In this document: one piece after another, positions 25,717-34,593 of the stretch | Numbering within the stretch: position 1 is the first letter of the stretch | Layout of the letters: the number at the start of each line of letters is the position of its first letter | Assembly (NCBI GenBank): GCA_903909435.1 | Contig: CAIVVT010000090.1 | Coordinates: forward strand, 1-40,684 | Direction of reading: 5' to 3' | Origin: an uncultured Acidobacteriia bacterium | Lineage (GTDB): Bacteria; Acidobacteriota; Terriglobia; Bryobacterales; Bryobacteraceae | Length of the DNA stretch: 40,684 nt | The notes under the pieces: generated by a model | What the model saw: only the letters and a program-made list of their open reading frames with translations | Told to the model about the DNA's origin: nothing | Database searches by the model: none | Made by a program: the position numbers and the translations under genes

Positions 25717-26313
25717 ATGATCCTAACAATCCTGGCTCACCCCATCCTCGTCAACCTGAATTTCCACATGCCCATCATGGTGGATCTTTCGCACCGCCTG
25801 GTTTTGCTGACCGGCGAAAACGGCTGCGGGAAGTCGACGCTGCTGCATTCGATTTACTATGCTTTGCGCGGCGATGAGGTAGACGGCTACGTCTATCGCC
25901 TTGACGAAGCTGTGACGACTCCCAAGATCTTCCTCTTTGACGCGGAGCAGCACAATCCGCGCATGCACCTCGAGTTGTTTGAGGGCAATCCGCGCATGCA
26001 GGAGTTCGTCTCTTCGGCCAGCCACGGCCAGGTGATGCTGTCCATGTTTAGGGAGACCTTCCCCGCACTGCCCGAAGGAACTTGCCTGCTGCTGGACGAG
26101 CCCGAGATGGCGCTCTCAACATCCAACCAGCAGCGGGTGCTGAAGATGTTGAAAGAGCTGGCCGACCAGAAGCTATTCCACATCGTTTGCGCGACGCATT
26201 CGCCCGTGCTCATCGAGGATCCGGAGACGTACGTGATCAACCTCGGCAACTACATCAACCGCAACGTCCTGCCCGACGACATGGGAGTCGAGGGATCCAG
26301 CACGATCCAGTAG
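25717..26313 (+). CDS. ABC-type AAA ATPase, small (198 aa)
   Basis: ATG 25717; no strong ribosome-binding site. The nucleotide-binding motifs are complete: Walker A LLTGENGCGKSTLL (33-41), an ABC-signature-like SASHGQVML (100-108), Walker B LLLDEPEMAL (124-133) and an H-loop CATHSPVL (His ~161). At 198 residues it lacks membrane segments and the usual long coiled arms, so it resembles the soluble ATPases used in predicted ATP-dependent switches rather than transporters. It is 7 bases from the acyl-ligase gene and probably co-transcribed. The link to lipid metabolism is inferred from position alone. Confidence 0.8.
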   Translation: MILTILAHPILVNLNFHMPIMVDLSHRLVLLTGENGCGKSTLLHSIYYALRGDEVDGYVYRLDEAVTTPKIFLFDAEQHNPRMHLELFEGNPRMQEFVSSASHGQVMLSMFRETFPALPEGTCLLLDEPEMALSTSNQQRVLKMLKELADQKLFHIVCATHSPVLIEDPETYVINLGNYINRNVLPDDMGVEGSSTIQ

Positions 26314-26320
26314 AATCAGG

Positions 26321-28858
26321 TTGACCGCGCCCTTGAGTTCGCAAGGCCCGGTCGCGACGGACGGCTATAGGGTGCGAGAAACACTCCTCGATTACTTCAA
26401 TACCGTAGCCACACTCAAGGGCGAGTATCTCGTCTACGACGACGGCTTCCGCCCGCGCTCGTACTCGTATCCCGCATTGGCCCGGGCCGCCACAAATTTC
26501 TCTCGCATACTCCAGAATCACGGACTAAAGCCAGGCGACCGAGTCGTGCTTTGGAGCGAGAACCGCCCGGCCTGGGTGGCCGCCTTCTGGGGCTGCGTGC
26601 TGCGCGGCATCGCTGTGGCGCCCATCGATGAACGCCACTCTCCCGAGTTTCTGGAACGAGTCGCAAGCATCACGGATGCTAAGGCGATCCTGCTCGGCGA
26701 CGCTGTGACCTTGCCTCGCCTGCAGCGAACCGTGCCAGTCCTTCGTCTGGCCGACCTCGACTGGGAGTCGGACCTTCCTGCTGAGACTGTTAACGCCCAA
26801 CCCGACGATGTCTGCCAGATCCTGTTCACATCCGGGGCGACAGCCGAACCCAAAGGCGTCGTCATCACCCATCGCAATATCCTGGCCAACATCGTGCCCG
26901 TCGAGCGGGAGATCCTGAAATACCGCAAGTACGCGCGACCCTTCTCGCCAATCCGGTTCCTCAACCTTCTGCCTCTGAGCCACATGTTCGGTCAGGCGAT
27001 GGCGCTCTTCATTCCGCCCATGATCTCGGGCACCGTGATCTTCCAACGCAGCCAGAACCCCCAGGAGATCGTCGCTCAGATCAAATCGCGCCGAATCTCG
27101 GTGTTGGTCTCGGTCCCCAAGATTCTTGACGTACTGCGCGAATACATCATCGGGCTGCGGCCCGAAACCGCTCTCCCCGCTCCAGTCTCTGAGAAGTTCT
27201 GGCATCGCTGGTGGCGCTATCGCAAGACGCATGATCTGTTCGGTTGGAAGTTCTGGAGTTTCATCGCGGGCGGGGCCGCTCTCGACCCGGCTTTAGAAGA
27301 GTTCTGGGGCAATCTGGGCTTCGCCGTCATCCAGGGGTACGGGCTGACCGAAACCGCGCCCATCGTTACCCTGAATCATCCCTTCCATGCGCGTCGCGGC
27401 ACCGTCGGCAAGCCCATCGCCGGCGTTCAAATCCGCATCGACGCGGACGGCGAAGTGCTGGTGCGCGGCGGCAATGTCACCAGCGGCTACTACAACAATC
27501 CTGAAGCCACGCGCGAGGCCTTCGTGGACGGCTGGTTTCACACGGGCGATATCGGCGAACTCGATTCCAGCGGGCGGCTGATCATCAAAGGCCGCAAGAA
27601 GGAAATGATCGTCCTGGCGGATGGTCGAAACGTCTTTCCCGAAGACGTCGAGCGGGCGCTGCTGCGAGCCCCTGGAGTCAGGGATGCAGCAGCGATCGGT
27701 CTGCCTTCCGAAGGCGGCGAACGCGTGCACGCCGTGCTCGTGCTCGAACCATCGGCCGATCCCGAAAGCGCACTCGCCAGTGCCAACGCGGAGCTCGAGG
27801 ATCACCAGAGAATCCGCACCTACACGCGTTGGAGCGAGTCCGAACTCCCGCGAACGGAGGGTACGCGCAAGTTGAAGCGGCGCGAACTGCGGAATCGGCT
27901 CACGGGCGATGTTCCGACGCCGTCCGCGACCAGCCACCGCCCCACGGATCGTGTGGACGAATTGATGCAGCGCTGGACCTCCGGACGCTCAGTGACGGCC
28001 TCGACCTCACTCGATGACCTGGGGCTCTCCTCGCTCGACCGCGTGGAACTGCTCGTGGCATTGGAACAGAAACTGGGTCAGCCCGTGGACGAGAGCGTCT
28101 TCGCTTCGGCGAAGACGGTTGCCGATGTCGTCGCCCTGCAGGGAGGCCAGCCCGGGCTGAAGCGGGCCGGGGCGTTTCGTTATCCGACTTGGAATCACCA
28201 CTGGTTCGCTCGCGGCATTCGCATTTTCAACCTGAACCTGTGGCTATTGCACCTCGCCCACCTCTTCGCCTGGGTGCGAGTCGTCGGGCGCGGGCACTTG
28301 GATGGCCTGAAGGGCCCGGTGCTGTTTGCGTCCAACCACCAGAGCTTCTTCGACACACCCGCCATCTTCATCGCGCTGCCCTGGAAATGGCGGCACCTTC
28401 TGGCGCCAGCCATGCGCAAAGAGTTCTTCAACGCGCACTTTCATCCGCGCGAGCATGGTGTTTTCGCGTGGTTTACGAACTCGCTCAATTACTGGCTTTC
28501 GCTCCTGATGTTCAATGCCGTTCCAATCCCGCAGCACGAAGCCGGTACCCGCCAGGCTCTCCGCGCCTTGGGCGAGTTGGTGGAAGGCGGCGATTGCCCG
28601 CTGATCTTCCCGGAAGGGCGACACAGTCCCAACGACGAAATAGCGCCTTTCCAGGCAGGCGTAGCCATGATCGCCTCACGGCTGCGCATCCCGGTCGTGC
28701 CCATTCGTTTACGCGGCTCGAACCGAGTCCTGCCAGCCGGGGCCAGGATGGCCCGGCCCGCGCGCGTCACTGTGACGATCGGCGAGCCGCTGTGGCTGGA
28801 AGGGGAAGACTACGCCGCACTGGCCCGCCAGCTTGAAGAGCGCATCCGTGCGCTGTAA
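26321..28858 (+). CDS. Acyl-CoA/ACP ligase - ACP - acyltransferase fusion, Aas-like (845 aa)
   Basis: The likely start is TTG 26321, seven bases after the preceding stop; no nearer ATG fits. Domain order: AMP-forming ligase (1-~530; FTSGATAEPKGV 169-180, GYGLTETAP 339-347, GWFHTGDIGEL ~404-414, KGRKKEMI ~423-430), then an acyl-carrier domain (LDDLGLSSLDRVELL, Ser571 the expected phosphopantetheine site), then a PlsC-type acyltransferase (NHQSFFD 672-678, FPEGRHSP 763-770). Escherichia coli Aas has acyltransferase first and ligase second, without an internal ACP. This protein can activate a fatty acid, load its own carrier and pass the chain to a lysophospholipid: membrane lipid repair or turnover. 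All catalytic motifs are present. Confidence 0.9.
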   Translation: MTAPLSSQGPVATDGYRVRETLLDYFNTVATLKGEYLVYDDGFRPRSYSYPALARAATNFSRILQNHGLKPGDRVVLWSENRPAWVAAFWGCVLRGIAVAPIDERHSPEFLERVASITDAKAILLGDAVTLPRLQRTVPVLRLADLDWESDLPAETVNAQPDDVCQILFTSGATAEPKGVVITHRNILANIVPVEREILKYRKYARPFSPIRFLNLLPLSHMFGQAMALFIPPMISGTVIFQRSQNPQEIVAQIKSRRISVLVSVPKILDVLREYIIGLRPETALPAPVSEKFWHRWWRYRKTHDLFGWKFWSFIAGGAALDPALEEFWGNLGFAVIQGYGLTETAPIVTLNHPFHARRGTVGKPIAGVQIRIDADGEVLVRGGNVTSGYYNNPEATREAFVDGWFHTGDIGELDSSGRLIIKGRKKEMIVLADGRNVFPEDVERALLRAPGVRDAAAIGLPSEGGERVHAVLVLEPSADPESALASANAELEDHQRIRTYTRWSESELPRTEGTRKLKRRELRNRLTGDVPTPSATSHRPTDRVDELMQRWTSGRSVTASTSLDDLGLSSLDRVELLVALEQKLGQPVDESVFASAKTVADVVALQGGQPGLKRAGAFRYPTWNHHWFARGIRIFNLNLWLLHLAHLFAWVRVVGRGHLDGLKGPVLFASNHQSFFDTPAIFIALPWKWRHLLAPAMRKEFFNAHFHPREHGVFAWFTNSLNYWLSLLMFNAVPIPQHEAGTRQALRALGELVEGGDCPLIFPEGRHSPNDEIAPFQAGVAMIASRLRIPVVPIRLRGSNRVLPAGARMARPARVTVTIGEPLWLEGEDYAALARQLEERIRAL

Positions 28859-28871
28859 CAATCGGAGCGTC

Positions 28872-30689
28872 ATGCGTGTCGTGCTCATAGCGTCCCTACT
28901 CGCCAGCGTGCTCACGCCATGCCCGGCCGAGCCCGCTGCGGACAAGCCCGCGCGCCCGCTAGAAAGCGACGAGCTCAAGCAGGAACCCAGACAGACCCGC
29001 CGGCTGTTCGAGTCTGCCCTGCGGCTGGAAAGGGAAGGCCAGACGGCCGCCGCGATTACTGCCTTCGGCGAATTGCTCCAGCAGTTCCCAAACCACCAGA
29101 ACGGGCTGCGCCACCGCGCCCAACTCCTGCTTCAGTCCGGGCAGTTGGACGGCGCTTCGCACGATCTCTCGGCACTCCTCCTCGCGCATCCCGACGACGG
29201 GGCAGCCTGGTCGAGCTATGGAGACTGCCTGCGAGCCCTGCGTCAGGATAAGGACGCCGCCAGCGCATACCAAAAAGCCACCGAGAACGGGCTCAACAAC
29301 GCCGCCGCCAACCGCAAGCGTGGGGATGCACTCGCAGCAGCAGGCGAAAACGAATCAGCCCTGGAATCCTATTCGAGCGCGATCAAGCTGCGCCTGGACA
29401 ATCCGGAATCCTACTTCGTTCGCGGCATGTTGTTGATAAAGCTGAAGCGCGAGCGCGACGCGATTGAGGACTTCAGCCGCGCCATCGAGTTCAACCCCAA
29501 TTACGCCGAAGCATATTTCAACCGCGGCCGCGCCTGGGGCGAGTTAAGGCAGTTCAACGACGCGGTGCGGGACCTGAGCGTTTACCTTCGCATGAAACCC
29601 GGTGACGGCCCGGCTCTGGCCTATCGCGGAGCCGCGCTGGATACGCTCGGCCGCGTGGAGGAAGCACTGTCCGACTATGGCGGCGCCCTAAAGGCAGACG
29701 CTGACAATCCGCGAGTGCTCACCGCCCGGGCCGAGTTGTATTCCCGTCTGGGCAGGCATGCCGATGCCCTGGCCGACCGTGATCGTGCCGTAGCCTTGGA
29801 GCCGCTCAACGCTTTCTACCACATGGCGCGCGGCGGTTCGCATCTGGCGCTCGGAAACTACGAGCAGGCGCTCGCGGACCGCACTCGTGCCGTGGAGTTG
29901 GCCCCGACCCGTGCGATGGTGTGGTACTCCCGAGCCACCACCTACTTCACCCTCGGGCAGCCCGGCAATGCGGTCAACGACGCCGTGGAAGCGCTTCGCC
30001 AGGATCCGGGGTTTGAGCCCGCCAGGAAGCTGATTGATGAAATCCAAGCGTCCGGCAGATTGAAGCTGTCCACCGTATTGCCCTCGTCAGAACCGCAGCC
30101 GCTGGCGCCCCAGCCGCGCACTCCGTCGACGGGTCCGCCAACCGCGGGAGCGCCCATTGCGCCTCCTGTCCTCAGGCCTCCGGTCGAAAGCACCGCGCCA
30201 GCCGTGCGGTCGAGCCAGCAAATAGCGGGCACCGCACCGGTTCCGGCCCCGCATTCGACCGGGCCGCGCCCGCCGCTTGCTCCGGCGCCCAAGCCCACAA
30301 TGGCGGCGGCAGTAGAACCCGTAAAGCCGGCCGCCAGCCCGAAAGCCGCGGACCGTTCACCGGCGCCGCCGCAACAATCTGCGCAGCTGCTCTACAAGGC
30401 GGGCCTCAATCTGGTTCGGGAGGACCAAACGACGGAAGCCGCCGCGAAACTGGCTCAGGCCGCGGCGCTCGACCCCAGCGACCCGTTGATCTGGAACGCT
30501 CTCGGCTATTGCCGCATGCGGCAAAAGAACTACAAAGCGGCCTTGCAGGCGCTGAACAAAGCGATCGCACTGAATCCCCGCTACAGGAACGCATATCGAA
30601 ACCGCAGCGCCGTAAAGCAACTGCTCGGCGATGGATCCGGTGCGGCGCGCGACCGCATCCAGGCGCGATTGCTGACCAAGCGGCCCTGA
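28872..30689 (+). CDS. Exported TPR-repeat protein (605 aa)
   Basis: The start is ATG 28872 with GGAG six bases before it; an in-frame GTG further upstream overlaps the previous gene. MRVVLIASLLASVLTPCPA is a signal peptide. Tandem tetratricopeptide repeats follow across about residues 30-400, with typical units such as YFNRGRAWGELRQFNDAVRD and YHMARGGSHLALGNYEQAL. A Pro/Ala-rich linker (~405-500) separates two more TPRs at the end (IWNALGYCRMRQKNYKAALQ). TPR proteins are protein-binding scaffolds, here in the periplasm or outer envelope. The C-terminal TPRs after a flexible linker could act as a reaching arm. It is close to the lipid enzyme gene but not overlapping. Confidence 0.88.
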   Translation: MRVVLIASLLASVLTPCPAEPAADKPARPLESDELKQEPRQTRRLFESALRLEREGQTAAAITAFGELLQQFPNHQNGLRHRAQLLLQSGQLDGASHDLSALLLAHPDDGAAWSSYGDCLRALRQDKDAASAYQKATENGLNNAAANRKRGDALAAAGENESALESYSSAIKLRLDNPESYFVRGMLLIKLKRERDAIEDFSRAIEFNPNYAEAYFNRGRAWGELRQFNDAVRDLSVYLRMKPGDGPALAYRGAALDTLGRVEEALSDYGGALKADADNPRVLTARAELYSRLGRHADALADRDRAVALEPLNAFYHMARGGSHLALGNYEQALADRTRAVELAPTRAMVWYSRATTYFTLGQPGNAVNDAVEALRQDPGFEPARKLIDEIQASGRLKLSTVLPSSEPQPLAPQPRTPSTGPPTAGAPIAPPVLRPPVESTAPAVRSSQQIAGTAPVPAPHSTGPRPPLAPAPKPTMAAAVEPVKPAASPKAADRSPAPPQQSAQLLYKAGLNLVREDQTTEAAAKLAQAAALDPSDPLIWNALGYCRMRQKNYKAALQALNKAIALNPRYRNAYRNRSAVKQLLGDGSGAARDRIQARLLTKRP

Positions 30690-30697
30690 CCCCCGGT

Positions 30698-33427
30698 TCA
30701 GGGCTGATCGGGGCGAAACTGCACCGTAACCGGACCCAGCAAACCGCCCGGCTGGGGACGCCGCACGGTGTTGCCATACAGCACGTCGGTGATTCCGTAG
30801 CCTGGCCCGGGCGCCTGACTGGGTTTAGCGGGCATGGCGGCGACTGCGTTGCTCCACGTGTTGGCCACGCGTACCTCAAGCGTGTTCTCGCCCGCATGGA
30901 CCGGGCCTTCGACGCAATACGGCGGCAAGAAAACGACTCCCGCTTCGCGCCCGTTAACGCGCACTTCCGCGCTCTGCTCGACCCGGCCCAGGCACACCCG
31001 AGCCGAGGTAGCCATCCGCGGTGCATCCACGCTTTTCGTGTAGACCCCCAAGCCCGCGAAGCTCTTCAACTCCGGCACGTCCAGCCAGTCTCTCAGCGCC
31101 GGCCAAACTGCCGCGTAGGCTGTGGTGCCCTCGGTCTTCACCCGCCAATCCCCGGTCACCGTCGACGGCGCGCTCCAATGTGGGCTGAGCGCCGGTCGCC
31201 CTTTTCCCAGGCCGAAGACGATCGCCGCTGAGCCCCACGGCCCGAGAGCCAGCCGCGATCCGCCCCAGGCCCGCTGTTCCCCGGTCATGGGATCCCACAA
31301 TTGGGCGGCGCGCCCTGCCGCGTCACGGAAGCTGACTTCGAACTCGCGATTCGCCTGATCGCCGTTCGCCACGAAGTAGTAATCCACGTCCCCCGCGCGC
31401 CTGTGCAGCGCACGGAACGGTGAATTCGGATCCGGCCCCCTGGCATTGGTGGAAACGGTAAAATCGCGCATCCCGCGCCCTTGTAGTGCTCGCTCCGCGG
31501 CCGCCTCGTCCTGCACCAGTGTCCATGAACTCGCCAGTCCGGCGACCTCACTCGACTGGCGATCGCCGTTCAGCCCCGTACCCCGCCCCGGCAGACGGCC
31601 AATGCTGATCACCAATCCGCCCGATTTTGCGAAGTCGGCCAGCTTGTGCAGCACAGGCAGCGGAACACTCTCCGGTCGAACCAGGACGACAGCGCGATAA
31701 GACCGCGTGATACCCGTAAGCCTTGAACCATGCACGACCAACTGATGCTCTAGAGCGTCGTCGCCGGCTATGTCGAATCCGTAGCCGCGCTGGTACAGGA
31801 ACTGCGCAAGGTCGTTTACGCGTTGAGCGATCCTCGCCGACGAGTCAAGCCCCGGATCCTGCCCCGGCCGGTGCCAGGCGTCGTCCTCGCCCAACCACTT
31901 GGCTCCCGGCTGGTCGTAGTGCGCGCGCGAGTCTGCCAAGCCCGAGTAAATGGCCACATCGGAAACGCGCTCACCAGCCTGCATCAGGTAGTTCAGCCGA
32001 GTTACGTACTTCGAGAGCGCGTGGTAGTGCGGCCACCAGGTCTGGTTCGGGTTGATCATGGTCGAGGCGTAGAACGCCCAACCGGGCTTGCCCAGCTGAC
32101 GCGGAGAACTCGGGAAGCCGTGATTCTTAATGTGGCGGATTCCGTCCAGTACAATCGCATCACTGGCCGCTTTCAGCTGATCGAGCCGTACAAGAAAACG
32201 CGGCATGCGCAGCCAGGTGTAGCTCTCGGCCATGGACACCGGCTTGCCGTAGATGTCGCCGGCCGAGGCGGCGATCCGCCGGTTCCGGACGTTCACCACC
32301 AACCGCTCCGTGCCAGGCCAGATGGTCTCACCTTCCGGCACGCTGGCGGCGCCATACGCTTCCAATGCGTCGGCGAGCGCCCCATGCGCCTGGATGTAGC
32401 TCTTGAACCCGCGTTTTTCACACCACGCCGTCAGGCGCCCGGCGTAGTTCTCCACCTGCAGGCGCCCCAGAACCTCCAGGTAATCCTGCCGAACGCCCGC
32501 AGTTTTCCCGTCGATTTCATTCCACAGGTGCGGCAAATACGCCTCCATCCGGTAGCCCTTGCGCCGGGCAAACTCATCGAGGAATCCCGGCGTCCAGTTG
32601 CTGTCGTCCAACTCCAGACTGTCGCTGCTCACGCCCGACACAGCGTGCGGAGCAACAGCCCGCGCTGCGGCAAGAGCAGCACCAAGCGGACGCAGCTGCA
32701 GGTCGAGAGACGACGCCCGGAAATGATCCAGAACCAATCCGCCGCCGCCGGGTGCGTTGCGTTTGACGGTCTGGCCAGTCCGCATCAACCACGCCGCGGT
32801 GATCCGCCAGTTGCCGGCCGGAAGGCTGCCGCGAATCCGTCCCTGCTGGATTCTCAGCGGGCGGGTCTCCCCGCTCGTCTTGTTCCAGGCGGCGGCGGCC
32901 TCCAGCCTGTCGATCTTCCAATCGCTGTATGGCGCTGGCTGGGGAGCCGGAATATCCAGAGCGAGTGGTCCAGTTTGGTCCACCAATCCGTGGGCCACCG
33001 CCGCCGCACTCTCCCCTTCCGGGATCCACGGCCCCCCATACGGCCAGCCTGATCCGCCTCTCAGCACGATCTTCATGCCGAGCCGCTCGGCCGCCCTGGC
33101 CACCGCAGTGAATTTCGCTGCCCACTCGGGTGAGTACATTTCTACCGGCCCCAAACCCAGCTTCGGATCGGCCCCGTCGAGCGTATAAACCGGGTTGATC
33201 TCGACGCCCCCGATCCCGTTGCGGTCCATTTCCTCCAACTCGTGAACCAGTTCGGCGGCAGGCGTCGCGTTGCCGAACCACCACCACACCGTCCATGGCC
33301 GGTACTGCTGCGGAGGATTCCGGAACGACTCCAACGATAGCCGCTGACCCGAGGCAGTTGCCCATGGAGAGATCACGAGCAAAGTCAGCAGTGCGACCAG
33401 TGCCGGGCGAATTCCGAGGCGTGCCAT
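30698..33427 (-). CDS. Secreted GH106-like alpha-L-rhamnosidase family protein (909 aa)
   Basis: ATG 33427; the leader RLGIRPALVALLTLLVIS is a signal peptide. The N-terminus matches GH106-type glycosidases: FRNPPQQYRPWTVWWWFGN and LEEMDRNGIGGVEINPVY. A central TIM-barrel-like part has SDSLELDDSNWTPGFLDEF and KSYIQAHGAL, and the C-terminus has jelly-roll sequence typical of the family (AEVRVNGREAGVVFLPPY, LEVRVANTWSNAV). Such enzymes release rhamnose from plant or bacterial polysaccharides. Catalytic acids cannot be named from reading alone. A TAGAAT two bases before the ATG leaves no room for a normal leader if it is a -10, and there is no evident ribosome-binding site. Confidence 0.85.
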   Translation of the reverse strand: MARLGIRPALVALLTLLVISPWATASGQRLSLESFRNPPQQYRPWTVWWWFGNATPAAELVHELEEMDRNGIGGVEINPVYTLDGADPKLGLGPVEMYSPEWAAKFTAVARAAERLGMKIVLRGGSGWPYGGPWIPEGESAAAVAHGLVDQTGPLALDIPAPQPAPYSDWKIDRLEAAAAWNKTSGETRPLRIQQGRIRGSLPAGNWRITAAWLMRTGQTVKRNAPGGGGLVLDHFRASSLDLQLRPLGAALAAARAVAPHAVSGVSSDSLELDDSNWTPGFLDEFARRKGYRMEAYLPHLWNEIDGKTAGVRQDYLEVLGRLQVENYAGRLTAWCEKRGFKSYIQAHGALADALEAYGAASVPEGETIWPGTERLVVNVRNRRIAASAGDIYGKPVSMAESYTWLRMPRFLVRLDQLKAASDAIVLDGIRHIKNHGFPSSPRQLGKPGWAFYASTMINPNQTWWPHYHALSKYVTRLNYLMQAGERVSDVAIYSGLADSRAHYDQPGAKWLGEDDAWHRPGQDPGLDSSARIAQRVNDLAQFLYQRGYGFDIAGDDALEHQLVVHGSRLTGITRSYRAVVLVRPESVPLPVLHKLADFAKSGGLVISIGRLPGRGTGLNGDRQSSEVAGLASSWTLVQDEAAAERALQGRGMRDFTVSTNARGPDPNSPFRALHRRAGDVDYYFVANGDQANREFEVSFRDAAGRAAQLWDPMTGEQRAWGGSRLALGPWGSAAIVFGLGKGRPALSPHWSAPSTVTGDWRVKTEGTTAYAAVWPALRDWLDVPELKSFAGLGVYTKSVDAPRMATSARVCLGRVEQSAEVRVNGREAGVVFLPPYCVEGPVHAGENTLEVRVANTWSNAVAAMPAKPSQAPGPGYGITDVLYGNTVRRPQPGGLLGPVTVQFRPDQP

Positions 33428-33577
33428 ATTCTAAATAGTCTCGGACTTTGCGCGGCATTGTGGACCCGGATCTGTCGGCGAAGGCGCCGCCAGCGGTCGG
33501 CCGGACTCCGTTTCCCACCTAGGCGGTTGATTCCAAAGGCCGGCCGAAGCGTAGAGCCCGCGCGCAGGGCCCGCGCG

Positions 33578-33608
33578 TTGCAAACGCGGTGTGCCGCTCG
33601 GCTATACT
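33578..33608 (+). promoter_or_regulatory. Candidate sigma-70 promoter for secG-tRNA
   Basis: TTGCAA (33578-33583) and TATACT (33603-33608) are separated by 19 bases, slightly long. A start of transcription near 33615 would leave about 50 bases before the secG ATG at 33665. Confidence 0.5.
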
Positions 33609-33664
33609 AATGAGTTGGACGGTTCGCGCCTTCTTGTGCGGGCTTTCTCTTGAAGGGTTCCCCG

Positions 33665-34033
33665 ATGATTATCGCTCTGACCATTTTGCACATTATTGTG
33701 TGTTTCTTCCTGATCATCGTCGTTCTGCTGCAGAGCGGGAAGGCGGCCGATCTCGCTGGCGCATTTGGCGGCATGGGCTCGCAGACGGCGTTTGGCCCGC
33801 GTGGCTCCGCCACCGTGCTTTCCAAGGCCACAACGATTGCGGCGGTCCTGTTCATGGTCACCTCGCTGTCGCTTTCCATCCTGTACACCAGGCAGGGCAG
33901 CGGCAACGTCGGCGGCGCGTCGGTTCTCGACCGCACTTCTCCGGCCAAGTCGAGCGCTCCGGCAGCCCCGGCGCAGCCCAAGAGCGGCCAGACCATTCCA
34001 GTGCAGATCCCGTTGCCAGCCGCTAAGAAGTAG
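33665..34033 (+). CDS. secG: SecG preprotein translocase subunit (122 aa)
   Basis: ATG 33665 with GAAGGG upstream; a TTG at 33650 would add five residues. The first membrane helix ([23 protein letters not shown]) leads into the SecG signature [16 protein letters not shown], then [20 protein letters not shown] and the second helix ([19 protein letters not shown]). A Ser/Ala/Pro-rich tail follows. SecG assists SecYE in protein export across the inner membrane. The following gene is tRNA-Leu(GAG), the same order as secG-leuU in Escherichia coli. All features fit a functional gene. Confidence 0.95.
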   Translation: MIIALTILHIIVCFFLIIVVLLQSGKAADLAGAFGGMGSQTAFGPRGSATVLSKATTIAAVLFMVTSLSLSILYTRQGSGNVGGASVLDRTSPAKSSAPAAPAQPKSGQTIPVQIPLPAAKK

Positions 34034-34159
34034 CCGAAGCTCAGGTCCCGGTCTACCGCAAGTGACGGATTGACGGGAAATCGTATATTGTGGGATGAGT
34101 CGTGAGCGCCACGCGGCTCTATAGGTCTTAGCCGGAAGCCCTCCAGGCAAACCGGCAAT

Positions 34160-34246
34160 GCGGAGGTGGCGGAATTGGCAGACGCACTAGCTTGAGGTGC
34201 TAGCGGGAGCAATCCCGTGGGGGTTCAAGTCCCCCCCCCCGCACCA
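34160..34246 (+). tRNA. tRNA-Leu(GAG)
   Basis: The cloverleaf is complete: acceptor GCGGAGG with CCCCCGC, D-arm with GGCGGAATTGGCAGACGC, anticodon stem CTAGC/GCTAG around loop TTGAGGT (anticodon GAG), a class II variable arm (GGGAGCAATCCC), T-stem GGGGG/CCCCC with loop TTCAAGT, discriminator A and an encoded CCA. The acceptor stem has one A-C mismatch at the fifth pair, and a run of ten C spans the T-stem and acceptor 3' strand. It lies 126 bases after the secG stop. Confidence 0.95.
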
Positions 34247-34256
34247 AATCCTCGAA

Positions 34257-34287
34257 AAAGGGCCGTCCCCAATAAGGACGGCCCTTT
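34257..34287 (+). terminator. Intrinsic terminator after tRNA-Leu
   Basis: AAAGGGCCGTCC (34257-34268), loop CCAATAA, GGACGGCCCTTT (34276-34287): a perfect twelve-pair stem ending in a short T-run, eleven bases after the tRNA. It closes the secG-tRNA unit. Confidence 0.8.
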
Positions 34288-34593
34288 CGCTGCGCATACC
34301 TCCACGGTTTTCCATCATTTCTTTGAGCATCATCAGTTCGGCCTCTCCGGTTTTGTGTGGCGCCACGGCGCTGGACTGCAATAGGGGGCGAGGTGGCGTC
34401 ACTCGACGAAGATCCAATTCGATCGACGCCGTTGTTGCCCTCGACAAGAATCCGAAGGTCCAGGTGAAAGAGAGTACACTCGGCGCTATGCCCGAAACAC
34501 TGACGGTGCCGCGGTTCAGCATCAATATATACTCGTATCCGATTCAATAGACCGCAGACAGCCTGCAACTCAGCAAGGAGATCGAACGAGGCC
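34288..34593. other. Intergenic region between tRNA terminator and esterase gene
   Basis: No gene over ~30 residues is supported. It is expected to hold the esterase promoter; an AT-rich island with TATACT at 34528-34533 is a possible -10, but the nearest -35-like CTGACG is 22 bases away. Confidence 0.4.

Noticed and set aside
34500..34533. Possible promoter CTGACG...TATACT before the esterase
   Set aside because: The spacing of 22 bases is too long for a normal sigma-70 promoter.
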